64,000 nt of DNA from Maricaulis parjimensis (GCF_016817355.1 NZ_JADOTT010000002.1:242354-306353); one strand, 5' to 3'; positions 43,184 to 53,071 are shown, counted from the stretch's first letter. Notes: generated from the letters alone by a model not told the origin. Numbers and translations are program-made.

Positions 43184-43888
43184 TCAGTCTTTGTCGCTTG
43201 TCTTGGTTCGGATGCTTCCCAGGAAGGTGCTCAGGCAATCCACGGCAAAGTGGACATGATCGGGATGTTCGCCCGGTCCGGCGCTTTCCTCGTCGCGGTC
43301 GCCTTCCTTGGCCCGGATGAGCACGGTGGTAAAGCCCAATTCATGCGCCGTCTTGAGATTGCGCACACTGTCTTCAAAGAAGATGGATTGCGCGATCGGC
43401 AGGTCGAACCGGCTGGTAAACCGGTCAAAGCCTTCACGATGGGGTTTGGGGGTGAAGTCCGCGGCTTCGACATCGAAAATGTCGTGGAAGAGGTGGTCCA
43501 GGCCCAGCCGGCCCAGCACATTCTCGGCATGCCGCCGGGAGCCATTGGTGTAGACGAGACGGGTTCCCGGCAGGTCGGAAATGCGGGCGGCCAGGGTGTG
43601 GTCCGGGTCGATCACGCTGGCATCAATGTCGTGCACGAAGTCCATGAAGGCCCGCTGGTCGACATCATGATGCTCCATCAGACCGTTCAGCGTGGTGCCA
43701 TAGGTGCGCCAGTAATGCTTCTGGATTTCGCGGGCTTCTGTGTGCGGAAGGTCCAGGAATTGCGCGACGAATTCCGTCATGCGCCGGTCCACCTGGGACA
43801 TGATCGGCGCGTGGGACGGGTAGAGCGTATTGTCCAGGTCGAAGACCCAGTGGGAGATGTGCGAGAGGTCGGGACGGTCTGCGGACAT
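43184..43888 (-). CDS. Pyrimidine 5'-nucleotidase (HAD superfamily)
   Basis: A 234-residue HAD hydrolase. The first motif is FDLDNTLYP, followed by a helical cap, [20 protein letters not shown] (motif II Thr/Ser), KPHREGFD (motif III Lys) and [16 protein letters not shown] (motif IV). This pattern matches the SDT1-type pyrimidine 5'-nucleotidases commonly found next to dapD in alphaproteobacteria. It dephosphorylates UMP/CMP. The ATG follows GAGG. It lies between the DUF1036 gene (3 bases upstream) and dapD. Confidence 0.88.
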   Translation of the reverse strand: MSADRPDLSHISHWVFDLDNTLYPSHAPIMSQVDRRMTEFVAQFLDLPHTEAREIQKHYWRTYGTTLNGLMEHHDVDQRAFMDFVHDIDASVIDPDHTLAARISDLPGTRLVYTNGSRRHAENVLGRLGLDHLFHDIFDVEAADFTPKPHREGFDRFTSRFDLPIAQSIFFEDSVRNLKTAHELGFTTVLIRAKEGDRDEESAGPGEHPDHVHFAVDCLSTFLGSIRTKTSDKD

Positions 43889-43891
43889 GGC

Positions 43892-44902
43892 TCAGCCTCC
43901 CTCGAAATCGCTCTCTTCGACGGTGATCCGGACGCCGCCATCTTCGGGGGAAGGGACTGCCCGGAACGGTGCAATGGCGTAGCCGCGTTCACCGCATTCC
44001 GTCCGCTCCTCAGCCACGAAACGGGCCGGGGCCAGGCAGAAATTGGCGTCGCCGCCGGTCATGGCGCGGCGGCCTGATGATGAAACGCGCTCGGCATAGA
44101 AATAGGCCGGGGCTTCACTGCCGGACGGTGTTTCCAGGCGGTTGCCGATCAGGCGGGCGCATTCGCCGGCATGGATGCGCCACCAGCCGCGAGACTGCCA
44201 GACCGTGCCGACCCGATAGCCAACGGCGGCGGAGATATCGCCATCCGCCTCATTGCACAGGGTCAGTCCGCTGGACCCGTTGCGTTCCAGGGCGCGGGCT
44301 TCCAGCGCGTCCATCAGGGCCGCGTCGGACGGGTCCCGGCCGATGCCGGCATCGGTGAGGAAGCGGGTGATGGCCCGGCGGGTGGAGTTGCCCTCATAGC
44401 CATCCACACCATTGACCGGGAAGCCGGCGGACTGGAGGAGGCGCTGGATGCCGGCGGTACCGGCGCGGCGGCCATAGTCGGAGGGTTCGGCCAGTACCGT
44501 GCGTTCCCGGTCTTCGCCTTCTCGGACGAAGAAGTCCCGGGAGGCCAGTCCCAGCGCGGCGCAACGGGTATTGGCGACGACTTCGAAATCGGTTTCGTCG
44601 ACGCAGAGCGGGACGGTGCCGCGCCATTCACGGACCCCGCCCAGATAGGCGGGAGAGGACTTGGCATAGAAGAAGATCGGTTGTTCGACAGACAGGTCGA
44701 CTTCCTCGGCGACGGTCTCGCATTCGCCAGGGCGGATCCGGGTCCAGCCTTCAATGGCAACGCCGCCATCGACCGTCCAGCCGGTCGCGACCTCGGCGAT
44801 GAAACTGGTTTCATTGCAGATTTCAGCGGCCTCGGAGCGCGCGGTGAAACCGAGCGCGAGAAGGGCGCAAAGACCGCTTATTTTAATGAAACGCGCCACC
44901 AT
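43892..44902 (-). CDS. Exported protein with two DUF1036 domains
   Basis: A 336-residue protein with a signal peptide (FIKISGLCALLALGFTARSEA). Two DUF1036 domains share the pattern LCNE ... W ... GW ... IRPGEC / IHAGEC (residues about 25-120 and 220-320). Between them, GTAGIQRLLQSAGFPVNGVDG followed by EGNSTRRAITRFLTDAGI resembles a peptidoglycan-binding domain 1. Each DUF1036 has paired cysteines. Function unknown; the layout suggests a periplasmic cell wall-associated protein. It overlaps the engB stop (ATGA), so it is part of the rpmH-yidC transcription block. Confidence 0.8.
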   Translation of the reverse strand: MVARFIKISGLCALLALGFTARSEAAEICNETSFIAEVATGWTVDGGVAIEGWTRIRPGECETVAEEVDLSVEQPIFFYAKSSPAYLGGVREWRGTVPLCVDETDFEVVANTRCAALGLASRDFFVREGEDRERTVLAEPSDYGRRAGTAGIQRLLQSAGFPVNGVDGYEGNSTRRAITRFLTDAGIGRDPSDAALMDALEARALERNGSSGLTLCNEADGDISAAVGYRVGTVWQSRGWWRIHAGECARLIGNRLETPSGSEAPAYFYAERVSSSGRRAMTGGDANFCLAPARFVAEERTECGERGYAIAPFRAVPSPEDGGVRITVEESDFEGG

Positions 44903-45549
44903 CAGCCAAAGTCCGGCAGGAGTTCGGCGATCTCCGCGCGCAAGAGGTCGATACCGTCGGTCTTGGAGGAAGAGGTCGCGGACACCCGGGGGAAAGCGGC
45001 GGGGCGTTTCAGGATCGCGGTGCGGATCTCCTCGCTGACCCGTTTGACGGCCGGCGGTTTGATCTTGTCGGTCTTGGTCAGCACGATCTGGTAGCTGACA
45101 GCAGCCTCGTCGAACACGTCCATGATCTTCTCGTCGACGGTCTTGAGACCATGCCGGCTGTCGATCAGGAGATAGACGCGTTTCAGATTGACCCGGCCGC
45201 GCAGGAAGGCGCGGGTGAGGCGGGTCCATTTCTCGACCACATCCTTGGGCGCCTTGGCATAGCCATAGCCCGGCAGGTCGACGATGCGCAGACCGGTATC
45301 GTCGACATTGAAGAAGTTCAGCTCACGCGTGCGGCCCGGCTCACCCGAGGCGCGGGCGAGGCCGTTCTGCCGGGTCAGCGCATTGATCAGCGAGGATTTG
45401 CCGACATTGGAGCGGCCGGCAAAGGCCACTTCGATCCGGTCCGGCGGGGGAAGGTGATCAAGGTCGACCGCACCCATGAGGAAGGTGCAGGGCCGGGAAA
45501 ACAATCGCCGGCCCTTGCCAAGGTCGAGCTCGTCAGACCCGTCGGTCAG
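44902..45549 (-). CDS. engB: Ribosome biogenesis GTPase EngB (YihA/YsxC)
   Basis: A GTPase with G1 [11 protein letters not shown]3 DLPGYG and G4 TKTD, covering the EngB family, which assists 50S assembly. The gene overlaps the yidC end. No ATG or GTG precedes the conserved start [10 protein letters not shown]: in-frame options are a TTG at 45504, which would begin inside this conserved segment, and CTG at 45549, which has GGGAGG six bases upstream and overlaps the yidC stop. I use the CTG; the protein would have 215 residues. A shorter start (ATG at 45477) would remove family residues. Confidence 0.85.
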   Translation of the reverse strand: MTDGSDELDLGKGRRLFSRPCTFLMGAVDLDHLPPPDRIEVAFAGRSNVGKSSLINALTRQNGLARASGEPGRTRELNFFNVDDTGLRIVDLPGYGYAKAPKDVVEKWTRLTRAFLRGRVNLKRVYLLIDSRHGLKTVDEKIMDVFDEAAVSYQIVLTKTDKIKPPAVKRVSEEIRTAILKRPAAFPRVSATSSSKTDGIDLLRAEIAELLPDFG

Positions 45550-47333
45550 GACTTGCCTCCCGTGATCTTGCCGCGGAGATGGGCGATCAGCTTGTCGAAC
45601 TGGGTCTCATTCCCGTGGCGCCGCATGATGATGTATTGCTGCAGCACGGACAGGAAGTTGTTCCAGGCCCAGTAGATCACCAGACCGGCCGCGAACGGGG
45701 CCAGGACGAAGGTGAAGACGATCGGCAGGAAGGCGAAGATGCGCGCCTGCATCGGATCCGGCGGCGGCGGGTTCAGCGCCTGCTGCGCAGCCATGGTGAT
45801 ACCCATGATGATCGGCCAGGCGCCAATGCCCAGGACACCGCCGATCAGGAACAGGCCGGACGGGTCGTAGGGGATCAGGCCGAACAGGTTCCAGACATTG
45901 GTCGGGTCCGGCGCGGACAGGTCACGGATCCAGCCGAAGAAAGGCGCGTGGCGCATCTCAATGGCGTTGAACAGGGTCTGGTAAAGCGCGAAGAAGATCG
46001 GGATCTGCGGCAGGATCGGCAGACAGCCGGCCAGCGGATTGATCTTCTCCTTCTTGTAGAGCTCCATCAGCGCTTGTTGCTGCTTTTGCTGGTCAGCCGC
46101 ATAGCGCTCCCGGATCTCAGTCATTTTCGGCTGCACCGCCTTCATCTTCGCCATGGAGGCGTAGGCGCGGTTGGCCAGCGGGAACATCAGGAGTTTGATG
46201 ATCAGGGTCAGGGCCAGGATGGCGAGGCCGAAATGGCCGGTGAAGCCTTCCAGCACGTGCAGCAGCCAGACGAAGGGACGAGCGAGGAACCAGAGCCAGC
46301 CCCAATTGATCGCCATGTCGAATTTCTCGATGCCGACCTCATTCTGAACGGCCTGGAGAACGTCGAGCTCCTTGGCACCCGCGAAGATGCGGGTGGTGGA
46401 GGTCAGGCTCTCGCCCGGTGCCAGGGCCTGGGCCTGTTCCACATAGGAGGCCTCGAACGCGTCCGTGCCGGCGCGGTCGATGGTCCGGAAACGGGCCGTG
46501 AAGCTGCGATCCTGATCGGGAATGGCTGCGGCCATCCAATAGCGCTGGGTGATGCCGACCCAACCGCCCGTGCCGCTTTCTTCCTCGGCACCATCGCCAT
46601 CTTCCAGCTTGGTGAACTTGCTCTGGATCAGCGTGCCGTCGACGACGGCCAGCGCGCCCTCGAACACGGCGATATTGCGGACGAGGTCTTCCGGCATGCC
46701 TTCATGGCGCACCAGGCCATAGCGGGACAGCTCGACCTCGGAACCGGCATTATTGGTGACGGTGTCTTCCAGGGTGAAGAGATAATTCTCATCGACGGAG
46801 ATGGTCCGTTCAAAGTGCAGGCCCGACGGGCTGTCATAGGCCAGAACGACCGGCGTCTCCGGCGTCAGTGTGTCGCCGGAGACCAGCGTCCATTCGGTGG
46901 AACCGCCCGGCAGATCATTGAAGCCCGGCGTGGCCGACTGCCAGCCATCGCGGGCATAGAAGACATGTTCGGCGCCGATCGGGTTGAGCAGGGCAACCGG
47001 GGTGTCGTCATCGACGGTGGTGGTCTGGCGCACCAGACGGATATCGTCGAAACGGGCGCCGGTCAGCGAGAAGGAGCCGATCACGGACGGGCCATCAATC
47101 GCAATGCGCGTGTTTTCGGACAGCGCGTCTTCGCGGCTGGCGAAGGTTGGCGCGGCGGGTTCAGCCGCGTCCACCGGCAGATCCGGGTCGGCCAGCTCGC
47201 CGGCAGCCTCGAGTGCGGCTTGTTCCGCTTCTCGGGCCGCTTGTTCCGGGCGTACGAAGAAGAAGTCGTAGCCCAGCATGATCACAATGATCAGGCCCAG
47301 TGCGATAAACAGATTGCGTTGATCTTCGCCCAT
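45546..47333 (-). CDS. yidC: Membrane protein insertase YidC
   Basis: A 595-residue insertase. An N-terminal helix ([20 protein letters not shown]) precedes a large periplasmic domain (about 60-330), then five membrane helices with [75 protein letters not shown] and [26 protein letters not shown]. It inserts small and YidC-dependent proteins into the inner membrane. Order rpmH-rnpA-yidC-engB is typical. Confidence 0.96.
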   Translation of the reverse strand: MGEDQRNLFIALGLIIVIMLGYDFFFVRPEQAAREAEQAALEAAGELADPDLPVDAAEPAAPTFASREDALSENTRIAIDGPSVIGSFSLTGARFDDIRLVRQTTTVDDDTPVALLNPIGAEHVFYARDGWQSATPGFNDLPGGSTEWTLVSGDTLTPETPVVLAYDSPSGLHFERTISVDENYLFTLEDTVTNNAGSEVELSRYGLVRHEGMPEDLVRNIAVFEGALAVVDGTLIQSKFTKLEDGDGAEEESGTGGWVGITQRYWMAAAIPDQDRSFTARFRTIDRAGTDAFEASYVEQAQALAPGESLTSTTRIFAGAKELDVLQAVQNEVGIEKFDMAINWGWLWFLARPFVWLLHVLEGFTGHFGLAILALTLIIKLLMFPLANRAYASMAKMKAVQPKMTEIRERYAADQQKQQQALMELYKKEKINPLAGCLPILPQIPIFFALYQTLFNAIEMRHAPFFGWIRDLSAPDPTNVWNLFGLIPYDPSGLFLIGGVLGIGAWPIIMGITMAAQQALNPPPPDPMQARIFAFLPIVFTFVLAPFAAGLVIYWAWNNFLSVLQQYIIMRRHGNETQFDKLIAHLRGKITGGKS

Positions 47334-47347
47334 GAAAACACGGCCTT

Positions 47348-47737
47348 TCAGGCTTGTTTTGTCCCTTCACTCACGGTCTCGGCGGGCCCGAGACTCACAA
47401 GAGCGCTTTTGACATCCCCGATGAGGCGCGACCATTCCTTCTCCGGCGTGGACGCACGCGCGATGAATACATAGTCAAACCCGGACTGTCCGTGGAGGGG
47501 GAGTAGCAGCCGGGCGGCCTCGCGCAAACGCCGTTTGCTACGATTTCTGACCACGGCACCGCCAATTTTACGGGTAGCGGTGAACCCGGCACCGATCCAG
47601 GGGCCCATATGAGAAGAGCCGTCCCGTCTTCGCGCCTGAATAACGACGCTCGACCGGACGGCTTTCTTGCCCTTGGCGACGAACAAAAATTCGCGCCGCT
47701 TTGTCAGCCGTTTAACGGCTAGCGGCTGCGTGTCCAT
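47348..47737 (-). CDS. rnpA: Ribonuclease P protein component
   Basis: A 129-residue basic protein with LTKRREFLFVAKGKKAVRSSVVIQA near the start and the signature GAVVRNRSKRRLREAARLLL. It binds RNase P RNA and helps mature tRNA 5' ends. The ATG at 47737 lies six bases after the rpmH stop. The frame is open further upstream, but those residues are the reverse of rpmH and not family sequence. Confidence 0.93.
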   Translation of the reverse strand: MDTQPLAVKRLTKRREFLFVAKGKKAVRSSVVIQARRRDGSSHMGPWIGAGFTATRKIGGAVVRNRSKRRLREAARLLLPLHGQSGFDYVFIARASTPEKEWSRLIGDVKSALVSLGPAETVSEGTKQA

Positions 47738-47742
47738 CGTGA

Positions 47743-47877
47743 TTAGGCGGACAGGCGCTTGCGGCCTTTGGCCCGGCGGCGAGCCAGAACCTGACGGCCG
47801 TTTTTCGTCGCCATGCGCGCACGGAACCCGTGCCGACGCTTGCGGACGAGGTTGGACGGTTGAAATGTGCGTTTCAC
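47743..47877 (-). CDS. rpmH: 50S ribosomal protein L34
   Basis: The 44-residue protein reads [20 protein letters not shown] and continues [20 protein letters not shown], the L34 sequence in full. It starts with GTG at 47877, with GGAG about nine bases upstream. It is followed closely by rnpA. Confidence 0.96.
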   Translation of the reverse strand: MKRTFQPSNLVRKRRHGFRARMATKNGRQVLARRRAKGRKRLSA

Positions 47878-48054
47878 GGTCGCGCTCCATCGGCGTTCAA
47901 TTCGAGAGCGGCGGCTAATACGCGGCTGTACCTTCCGCGTCAAGGCCCGCGACCGGTTTTGCGCAGGCAATGACAGGTCGGCCAGCCGGCCACCCAACCT
48001 TGCGCCGTGCCCGCTTGCCGCCCCTGATGGGCTGGGCTATTGGCGGACAGGTCC

Positions 48055-49509
48055 ATGGTCACAGATCCGATACCAGATAATTCCCGTGATGACACGCAGG
48101 ACGGTGCCGCGCCGCGGCCGGGCATCGGGCGTCTGATCGACAGCCTGCCCGGGCAGCTTTTCATGGTCACCGTCGGTCTGGTCTTTGCCGGTGTCGCCCT
48201 GGTCTTCTTTCCCGCGGCTGCCAGTTTCCGGGTCCAGTGGATGAGCGACCGGGCCGAGGCGGCGCATCTGGCGGCGCTGGCGGCCGATGTCGCGCCGGGC
48301 GGGGCCCTGGGCGAGAATGAGGTGCGCGCCCTGTTGATGGGGGCGGATGCCGTCGCCGTCTCGCGCGTGCGCAATGGCATGAATGAGCTGGTGCTCTATT
48401 CCGGCCCGATCGAGGCCGGTTTCGTGGAGAGCGATCTGCGCACGACCGGGCCCTGGGGCCATGTCCGCGATACGGTGGACGTTCTGTTCGCGCCGTCGGG
48501 CCGTCTCCTGCGCATCCGCGCCGAGCCCATGGGCGCACCGGGCGAAGTGATCGATGTGATCGTGCGAGAGACGCAGCTGCAGGACGAGTTGCACGATTTC
48601 TCACGCCGTCTCCTGCTCTATGCGGGTATCGGAGCGGTCCTTGCGGGAGCGGCGATCTATGCGGCCCTGTTCCATCTCTTTGTCCGTCCCATGCGGCGTT
48701 TGGCCGGGGCGATGACACGTTTCAGTGCCGATCCGTCCGACCCGGCCCGGATGATCCGGCCGTCCGGCGCGCGCAATGAGATCGGCCAGGCCGAGGCCGA
48801 GCTGGCCCGCATGCAGTCCGATATCCGCACGGCGCTGAGCCAGCGAGAGCGCCTGGCCGCGCTGGGCGGGGCTGTCGCCAAGATCAATCATGACCTGCGC
48901 AATGTGCTGGCATCCACGCATCTGGTTTCCGACCGGTTGGCCATGGACAGTGATGAGCGCGTGCGCCGCATGGGTGAACGTCTGGTGCGCGCCATCGACC
49001 GGGGCATCCGCCTGTGCGAGGCGACGCTGGAATTCGGCCGCGCCGAGGAAACGCCGCCGTCACGCCAGCCGGTTCCGGCGCGGGCCCTGGCGGATGAGGT
49101 CTCGCTCTATGCCGGCCGCAATGACACGCTGTCCTGGTCCAATGATCTGCCGGAGGATCTGGTCCTGGATGCGGACCCCGACCAGGTGCACCGGATCTTC
49201 CTCAATCTCTTCCGCAATGCCGTTCAGGCCTTGGATGAGCATGAGGGCGAAAAGCGTCTTGCCGTGTGTGGCCGCAGCGAGGACGGGTATGCGGTGATCG
49301 AGATCATCGATACCGGACCCGGCCTGCCCGCCAAGGCCCGGGACAATCTCTTCAAGGCTTTCACCGGCTCCACCCGTCGCGGCGGCACCGGTCTGGGCCT
49401 GTCCATCGCCCGCGAACTGGCGCGGGGCCATGAGGGTGATGTGGAGCTGGTGCGCACGGGCGAGGACGGCACCGTCTTCGCGGTCAGGCTGCCGGTCGCG
49501 GCCAGCTAG
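48055..49509 (+). CDS. Sensor histidine kinase
   Basis: A 484-residue kinase with an N-terminal membrane helix (LFMVTVGLVFAGVALVFF), a periplasmic domain of about 125 residues, a second helix (LLLYAGIGAVLAGAAIYAALF), HAMP (VRPMRRLAGAMTRF), the phosphoacceptor in KINHDLRNVLAS, and a HATPase_c domain with FLNLFRNAVQAL (N box), DTGPGLP (G1) and GGTGLGLSIAREL (G2). The periplasmic part binds an unknown signal. No response regulator gene is adjacent. The ATG at 48055 has GGACAGG upstream; a TTG at 48040 is possible. Confidence 0.9.
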   Translation: MVTDPIPDNSRDDTQDGAAPRPGIGRLIDSLPGQLFMVTVGLVFAGVALVFFPAAASFRVQWMSDRAEAAHLAALAADVAPGGALGENEVRALLMGADAVAVSRVRNGMNELVLYSGPIEAGFVESDLRTTGPWGHVRDTVDVLFAPSGRLLRIRAEPMGAPGEVIDVIVRETQLQDELHDFSRRLLLYAGIGAVLAGAAIYAALFHLFVRPMRRLAGAMTRFSADPSDPARMIRPSGARNEIGQAEAELARMQSDIRTALSQRERLAALGGAVAKINHDLRNVLASTHLVSDRLAMDSDERVRRMGERLVRAIDRGIRLCEATLEFGRAEETPPSRQPVPARALADEVSLYAGRNDTLSWSNDLPEDLVLDADPDQVHRIFLNLFRNAVQALDEHEGEKRLAVCGRSEDGYAVIEIIDTGPGLPAKARDNLFKAFTGSTRRGGTGLGLSIARELARGHEGDVELVRTGEDGTVFAVRLPVAAS

Positions 49510-50093
49510 ATCCGCTCGGACACTTTGATGGCGATCCGGCAGCCTGTCTTGATGGCGGCTGAGAGCAGGGAATAGCCCGGCGTTTCCTTGGCGCCTTCCT
49601 CGACGGCGAGATCACGGTGGGCGACTTCTTCTTCGCGGAAGATGTCGAACTGGTCGGCCAGTTCATCCTCACCCATGGCACGCAGCTCTTCGATCTGGCC
49701 GGCATAATGGCGTTCGATCACGGTCTCGACGGCCTCGGTGCAGGCATGGGCGGCCTTCTCGCCCATCAGGGCTGTCGCGGTGCCCAGTGCGTGCCCGGCA
49801 ATATTCCAGAAGGGGGCCAGGGCGGTGGGGCGCGTATGCTTCTCGAAGATCAGCCGGTCGAAGGCATCGAGATGGTGCTGTTCATCCGCTTCCATCTCTT
49901 CCAGCTGAGCGGCGATGCGGGCCTTGTGGGGCAGAGCGGCAAACACGGCGCGCTGGCCCTGATAGATGGCGACAGCACCATATTCACCGGCATGGTCGAC
50001 GCGGACCATCTCCTCCACCCGGCGCGCATTGCGGCGCTTGCCGGGAAGCGGCGGGCGCGTGCGGGTGTCGCGTGTGTTTCCGGTCAGGCTCAT
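49506..50093 (-). CDS. coq7: Ubiquinone biosynthesis hydroxylase Coq7
   Basis: A 195-residue di-iron protein with EEMVRVDHAGEYGAVAIY, EMEADEQHHLDAFD, CTEAVETVIERHYAGQIEEL and FREEEVAHRDLAVE, which give the E and ExxH ligands of the Coq7 family. It hydroxylates demethoxyubiquinone at carbon 5 (membrane-bound). Its ATG overlaps the dsbB stop by four bases, and its own stop converges with that of the kinase. Confidence 0.93.
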   Translation of the reverse strand: MSLTGNTRDTRTRPPLPGKRRNARRVEEMVRVDHAGEYGAVAIYQGQRAVFAALPHKARIAAQLEEMEADEQHHLDAFDRLIFEKHTRPTALAPFWNIAGHALGTATALMGEKAAHACTEAVETVIERHYAGQIEELRAMGEDELADQFDIFREEEVAHRDLAVEEGAKETPGYSLLSAAIKTGCRIAIKVSERI

Positions 50094-50620
50094 TTGCGCA
50101 GTCCCTGAACGCCGACGCAGACCGAGACGACCGCCATGGCTGCGGAGATCAGCCCATTATAGCCGGCCATGGAAATGCCCAGCAGGGTCCAGGCGGCTTC
50201 ATCGCACAACACGACCGGGCGGGACCCGTCGAGGGCGGCCAGGACATCGGTCACGGAGACGGATGCATTGCCGCCTGTCGTGCAGGTGGCGGGGCCAGCC
50301 CACCAGTCATACTCGATCCCGGCATGCCAGAAGGCAAAACCGGCCGAGTAGATCAGTACGGCGGCGATGGCGAGGATGATCCAGGGCGCGAAACGGGCCA
50401 GCTCCGGGCGCAGACCCAGCACGACGCCGCTGACCAGGCCCAGCGCGATGACGGCCATGTGGATATGGCGCTGGTCGTAGCACAGGGCGCAGGGATCATA
50501 GTGACCGATATACTCGAAGCTCCAGGCTCCCAGCAGAAGGGCCAGCGAGACACCGGCCATCAGAAGCGGCCAGCGGGTGATCGGAAACTGGGTCAGGGTC
50601 GGGGTCATCAAACCGGTCAT
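50090..50620 (-). CDS. dsbB: Disulfide bond formation protein DsbB family
   Basis: A 176-residue membrane protein of four helices. The first redox pair is CALC at residues 44-47 within YDPCALCYDQRH; the second pair lies in the next periplasmic loop (ATCTTGG and VVLCDEA). It would reoxidise a DsbA-type thiol oxidase using quinone. It is followed by coq7 in an overlapping pair, an attractive link because Coq7 makes the quinone acceptor. ATG at 50620. Confidence 0.9.
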   Translation of the reverse strand: MTGLMTPTLTQFPITRWPLLMAGVSLALLLGAWSFEYIGHYDPCALCYDQRHIHMAVIALGLVSGVVLGLRPELARFAPWIILAIAAVLIYSAGFAFWHAGIEYDWWAGPATCTTGGNASVSVTDVLAALDGSRPVVLCDEAAWTLLGISMAGYNGLISAAMAVVSVCVGVQGLRK

Positions 50621-50690
50621 GGATTACGCGTGAACTCTCTTTTTGCCGAAACCCGTGCGCGGCGGCACTGCGTCCAATTCGCGCACGGTA

Positions 50691-51308
50691 TCAGGCCAGG
50701 GATGCCAGGAAGGCCTTGATTACATCAACCAGGGTCGAACCCAAAAACAACAAAAGTGTAATCCACACCGTGCCCAGCAGAATCCCGAGTAGGATGAGAA
50801 GACCGTCCCGCGTGAGCAGGCCCAGCGCGGCGATGGCCAGGGCAATGCCCGGCACGGAATTCGTCAGCGGGAGTGGCAGCATGATCGAGGCGCAGAAAAT
50901 CAGGAAAATGACGCCGATGACCCGCTCGACCGTCGGGCCGGAGAGGAAGAGGAGACGCGGTCGCGCCAGGGCTTCCAGCCAGCCGAACCATTTGCGGCCG
51001 CCGCGCGCCATACCGGTCAGCGAGGCCTTGGACAGGGTGCGGGTCTTGAACTGGCCCGGCAGCCAGGGCTCTTCGCGCCCCATCACCATTTGGGCGGCCA
51101 GCGCCATCATGGGCAGGGACATGATCTGCGGTACGCCATAGAGAAAGGGGATCGAGACCGGCAAAGCCATGGCAAAGAGAATGACGCCGAAGGCGCGTTC
51201 GCCCAGCGCATCCACGAATTTTCCCAGGCTGAGCCCGTCATCCGGCGCGTCGTTGGCGATGGCTTCAAGGGCGCTGATCAGCCCTCGCTGTTCCGCATTA
51301 TCGCTCAT
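50691..51308 (-). CDS. Exopolysaccharide synthesis protein ExoD family
   Basis: A 205-residue protein with SLGKFVDALGERAFGVILFAMALP and three to four membrane helices, including ILLGILLGTVWITLLLFLG. This matches the ExoD family, first linked to exopolysaccharide production and alkali tolerance in rhizobia. The ATG at 51308 has GAGGAA upstream. It lies beside the AT-rich polysaccharide acetylation pair, but is normal in base composition. Confidence 0.88.
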   Translation of the reverse strand: MSDNAEQRGLISALEAIANDAPDDGLSLGKFVDALGERAFGVILFAMALPVSIPFLYGVPQIMSLPMMALAAQMVMGREEPWLPGQFKTRTLSKASLTGMARGGRKWFGWLEALARPRLLFLSGPTVERVIGVIFLIFCASIMLPLPLTNSVPGIALAIAALGLLTRDGLLILLGILLGTVWITLLLFLGSTLVDVIKAFLASLA

Positions 51309-51655
51309 GCGCACACATTTCCTCGCTACGCCCCGGCACCGCGTCGAGCCTAGCCATGGCACACCGCCCCGTCGAGCGGAATGGGTTGTTGACTTGGCAG
51401 GGCGAGTGGGGGGCATCGTGTAGCGCTTCGCGGCAGGCGAACGCATCGATCAGCACTGCCAAGAGATTTTGTTTTGCTTCAATGCGTAAGTGCTTATCAG
51501 GCTTGCCGCTGCGGCGCGGGAACTTCCGAAGAACTATCATAATTGGTCTTGTTTATCGCGCGCGGCACGCTATCACCGGAGTTTAACGGACCTGGTGCAG
51601 AAGGTGCTTGGTTATCTTGGGTGCCTAATGTCCCGACAGTTGAATGGTTTAAGCT
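51309..51655. other. 347-base gap where base composition changes
   Basis: The left half is GC-rich like the rest of the window; from about 51450 to 51655 it becomes AT-rich, leading into the low-GC pair. I see no gene, tRNA remnant or direct repeat that would mark an insertion end. It must hold the promoter of the MBOAT gene; a TTGACT at 51391-51396 is followed by nothing convincing. Confidence 0.45.
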
Positions 51656-53071
51656 ATGGTTTTCTCTGACAGAGCTTTTTTGTTCTTGTTTCTTCCTGTA
51701 GCTATATTGACTATTCTAGCGCTTTCTCGAGTCCGGTTGCGCTTGATTTCTATAACGTTGTTAAGTTTAGGATTCTATTTTTATTCATCAGGCCTACTAA
51801 TTTTAACTTTGATTTTTTGCCTTATTGTATCTTTTGTTGGGGGGATTGTCGTTGAGTTTGATAAAAGAAAGTGGGTTTTGTCATTATTCTTGATTCTGAT
51901 TTTTCTCCCACTTTTGTATTTCAAATACGCATTCTTTGTTGCTCAGTCGTTTGGTGTGCCGTCCGACTCGCAAATTGGCTCTTTGCTCCGCGTGGTTTTG
52001 CCTGCCGGAATATCGTTTTTTACTTTTCAAGCAGTTGCTTATCTGGTCGATGTGTATCGTGGAGAGCTTCGGGCGGACAGGAGCTTGTTGCGCTATGGCG
52101 CCTATCTGTCGTTTTTCCCGCAACTGATCGCTGGGCCGATTGTAAGATACAAGGATGTACACGAAGACTTTGAAGCCAACCACGAAAGTGTTGATCGCTT
52201 CACTGAGGGAGTTGTACGATTTATCCACGGGCTGCTGAAGAAGCTTCTGATAGCTGACAGCGCGGGGCGCATTGCTGACGCTTGTTTTGGGCTTGCGGGC
52301 GACGACGTCACATTTGCGGCAGCTTGGGCCGGTGCGCTCGCTTATACAATCCAAATCTATTTTGATTTTTCAGGCTATTCTGACATGGCGATCGGCTTAG
52401 GAAAAATGTTCGGAATCAAGTTTCCAGAGAACTTCCGTGCCCCATACGAAAGCCGATCGATTACAGAATTCTGGCGGCGCTGGCATATTAGTCTGTCTAA
52501 TTGGTTTCGCGACTACCTGTACATTCCTTTGGGGGGGAACAGGTCGACGCAGATGCGCGTTTACGTAAATCTCATGCTTGTGTTTGCCGCTACTGGGATC
52601 TGGCATGGTGCCGCTTGGACGTTTGTAATCTGGGGGCTTTATCACGGCGCTTTCATTCTTATGGAGCGCTTTCTGTTCGGCAGCTCTGCGCGCCGCTTTT
52701 CGTCCGAATGGGTGCGGTTTGCCTACCTTCTCCCTGTCGTAATGGTGGGGTGGGTGATATTCAGGGCAGACTCTCTAAGGCAGGCGGGGGAGTTTATCGT
52801 CGCAATGCTTGTTCCGTTTTCGAGCGAGGCGTGGACTATGCCGGATGCCGTTTGGGTGGCGGCAACGCCAGGCTCCATTCTGATGCTGCTTATCGGCTGT
52901 ACGGTCTTGTTCAAAAAAACCGATCGGCCAGTTGGGGTCTTTCTTGAAGGTGTGCTTAAGTCGTCCTTGGGTTTTTGGCTCGTTTTTGCGTACTCCGCGT
53001 TAGGAATGGCGGTGGTGTCTATCATAGCATTGAGTTCAAACTTTTCTCCTTTTCTCTATTTCCAGTTCTGA
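51656..53071 (+). CDS. MBOAT family polysaccharide O-acyltransferase (AlgI-like)
   Basis: A 471-residue membrane protein with about ten helices. LPAGISFFTFQAVAYLVDVYRGE, FPQLIAGPIVRYKDV and YFDFSGYSDMAIGLGKMFGI are typical of AlgI-type MBOAT proteins; the probable catalytic His317 is in GIWHGAAW and the second conserved His277 in FWRRWHISLSNWFRDYLYIPLGG. It transfers acetyl groups from the cytoplasm towards an exported polysaccharide. Base composition is much lower in GC than the flanks, suggesting transfer. The start at 51656 lacks a clear binding site. The partner gene follows after 3 bases. Confidence 0.9.
   Translation: MVFSDRAFLFLFLPVAILTILALSRVRLRLISITLLSLGFYFYSSGLLILTLIFCLIVSFVGGIVVEFDKRKWVLSLFLILIFLPLLYFKYAFFVAQSFGVPSDSQIGSLLRVVLPAGISFFTFQAVAYLVDVYRGELRADRSLLRYGAYLSFFPQLIAGPIVRYKDVHEDFEANHESVDRFTEGVVRFIHGLLKKLLIADSAGRIADACFGLAGDDVTFAAAWAGALAYTIQIYFDFSGYSDMAIGLGKMFGIKFPENFRAPYESRSITEFWRRWHISLSNWFRDYLYIPLGGNRSTQMRVYVNLMLVFAATGIWHGAAWTFVIWGLYHGAFILMERFLFGSSARRFSSEWVRFAYLLPVVMVGWVIFRADSLRQAGEFIVAMLVPFSSEAWTMPDAVWVAATPGSILMLLIGCTVLFKKTDRPVGVFLEGVLKSSLGFWLVFAYSALGMAVVSIIALSSNFSPFLYFQF

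Noticed and set aside
45579-47474. A 631-residue plus-strand frame opposite yidC
   Set aside because: yidC is unambiguous on the minus strand; this is a shadow.
47743-48054. Possible replication origin next to rpmH/rnpA
   Set aside because: No dnaA gene and no cluster of DnaA boxes are seen; in alphaproteobacteria this gene block is not normally at the origin.
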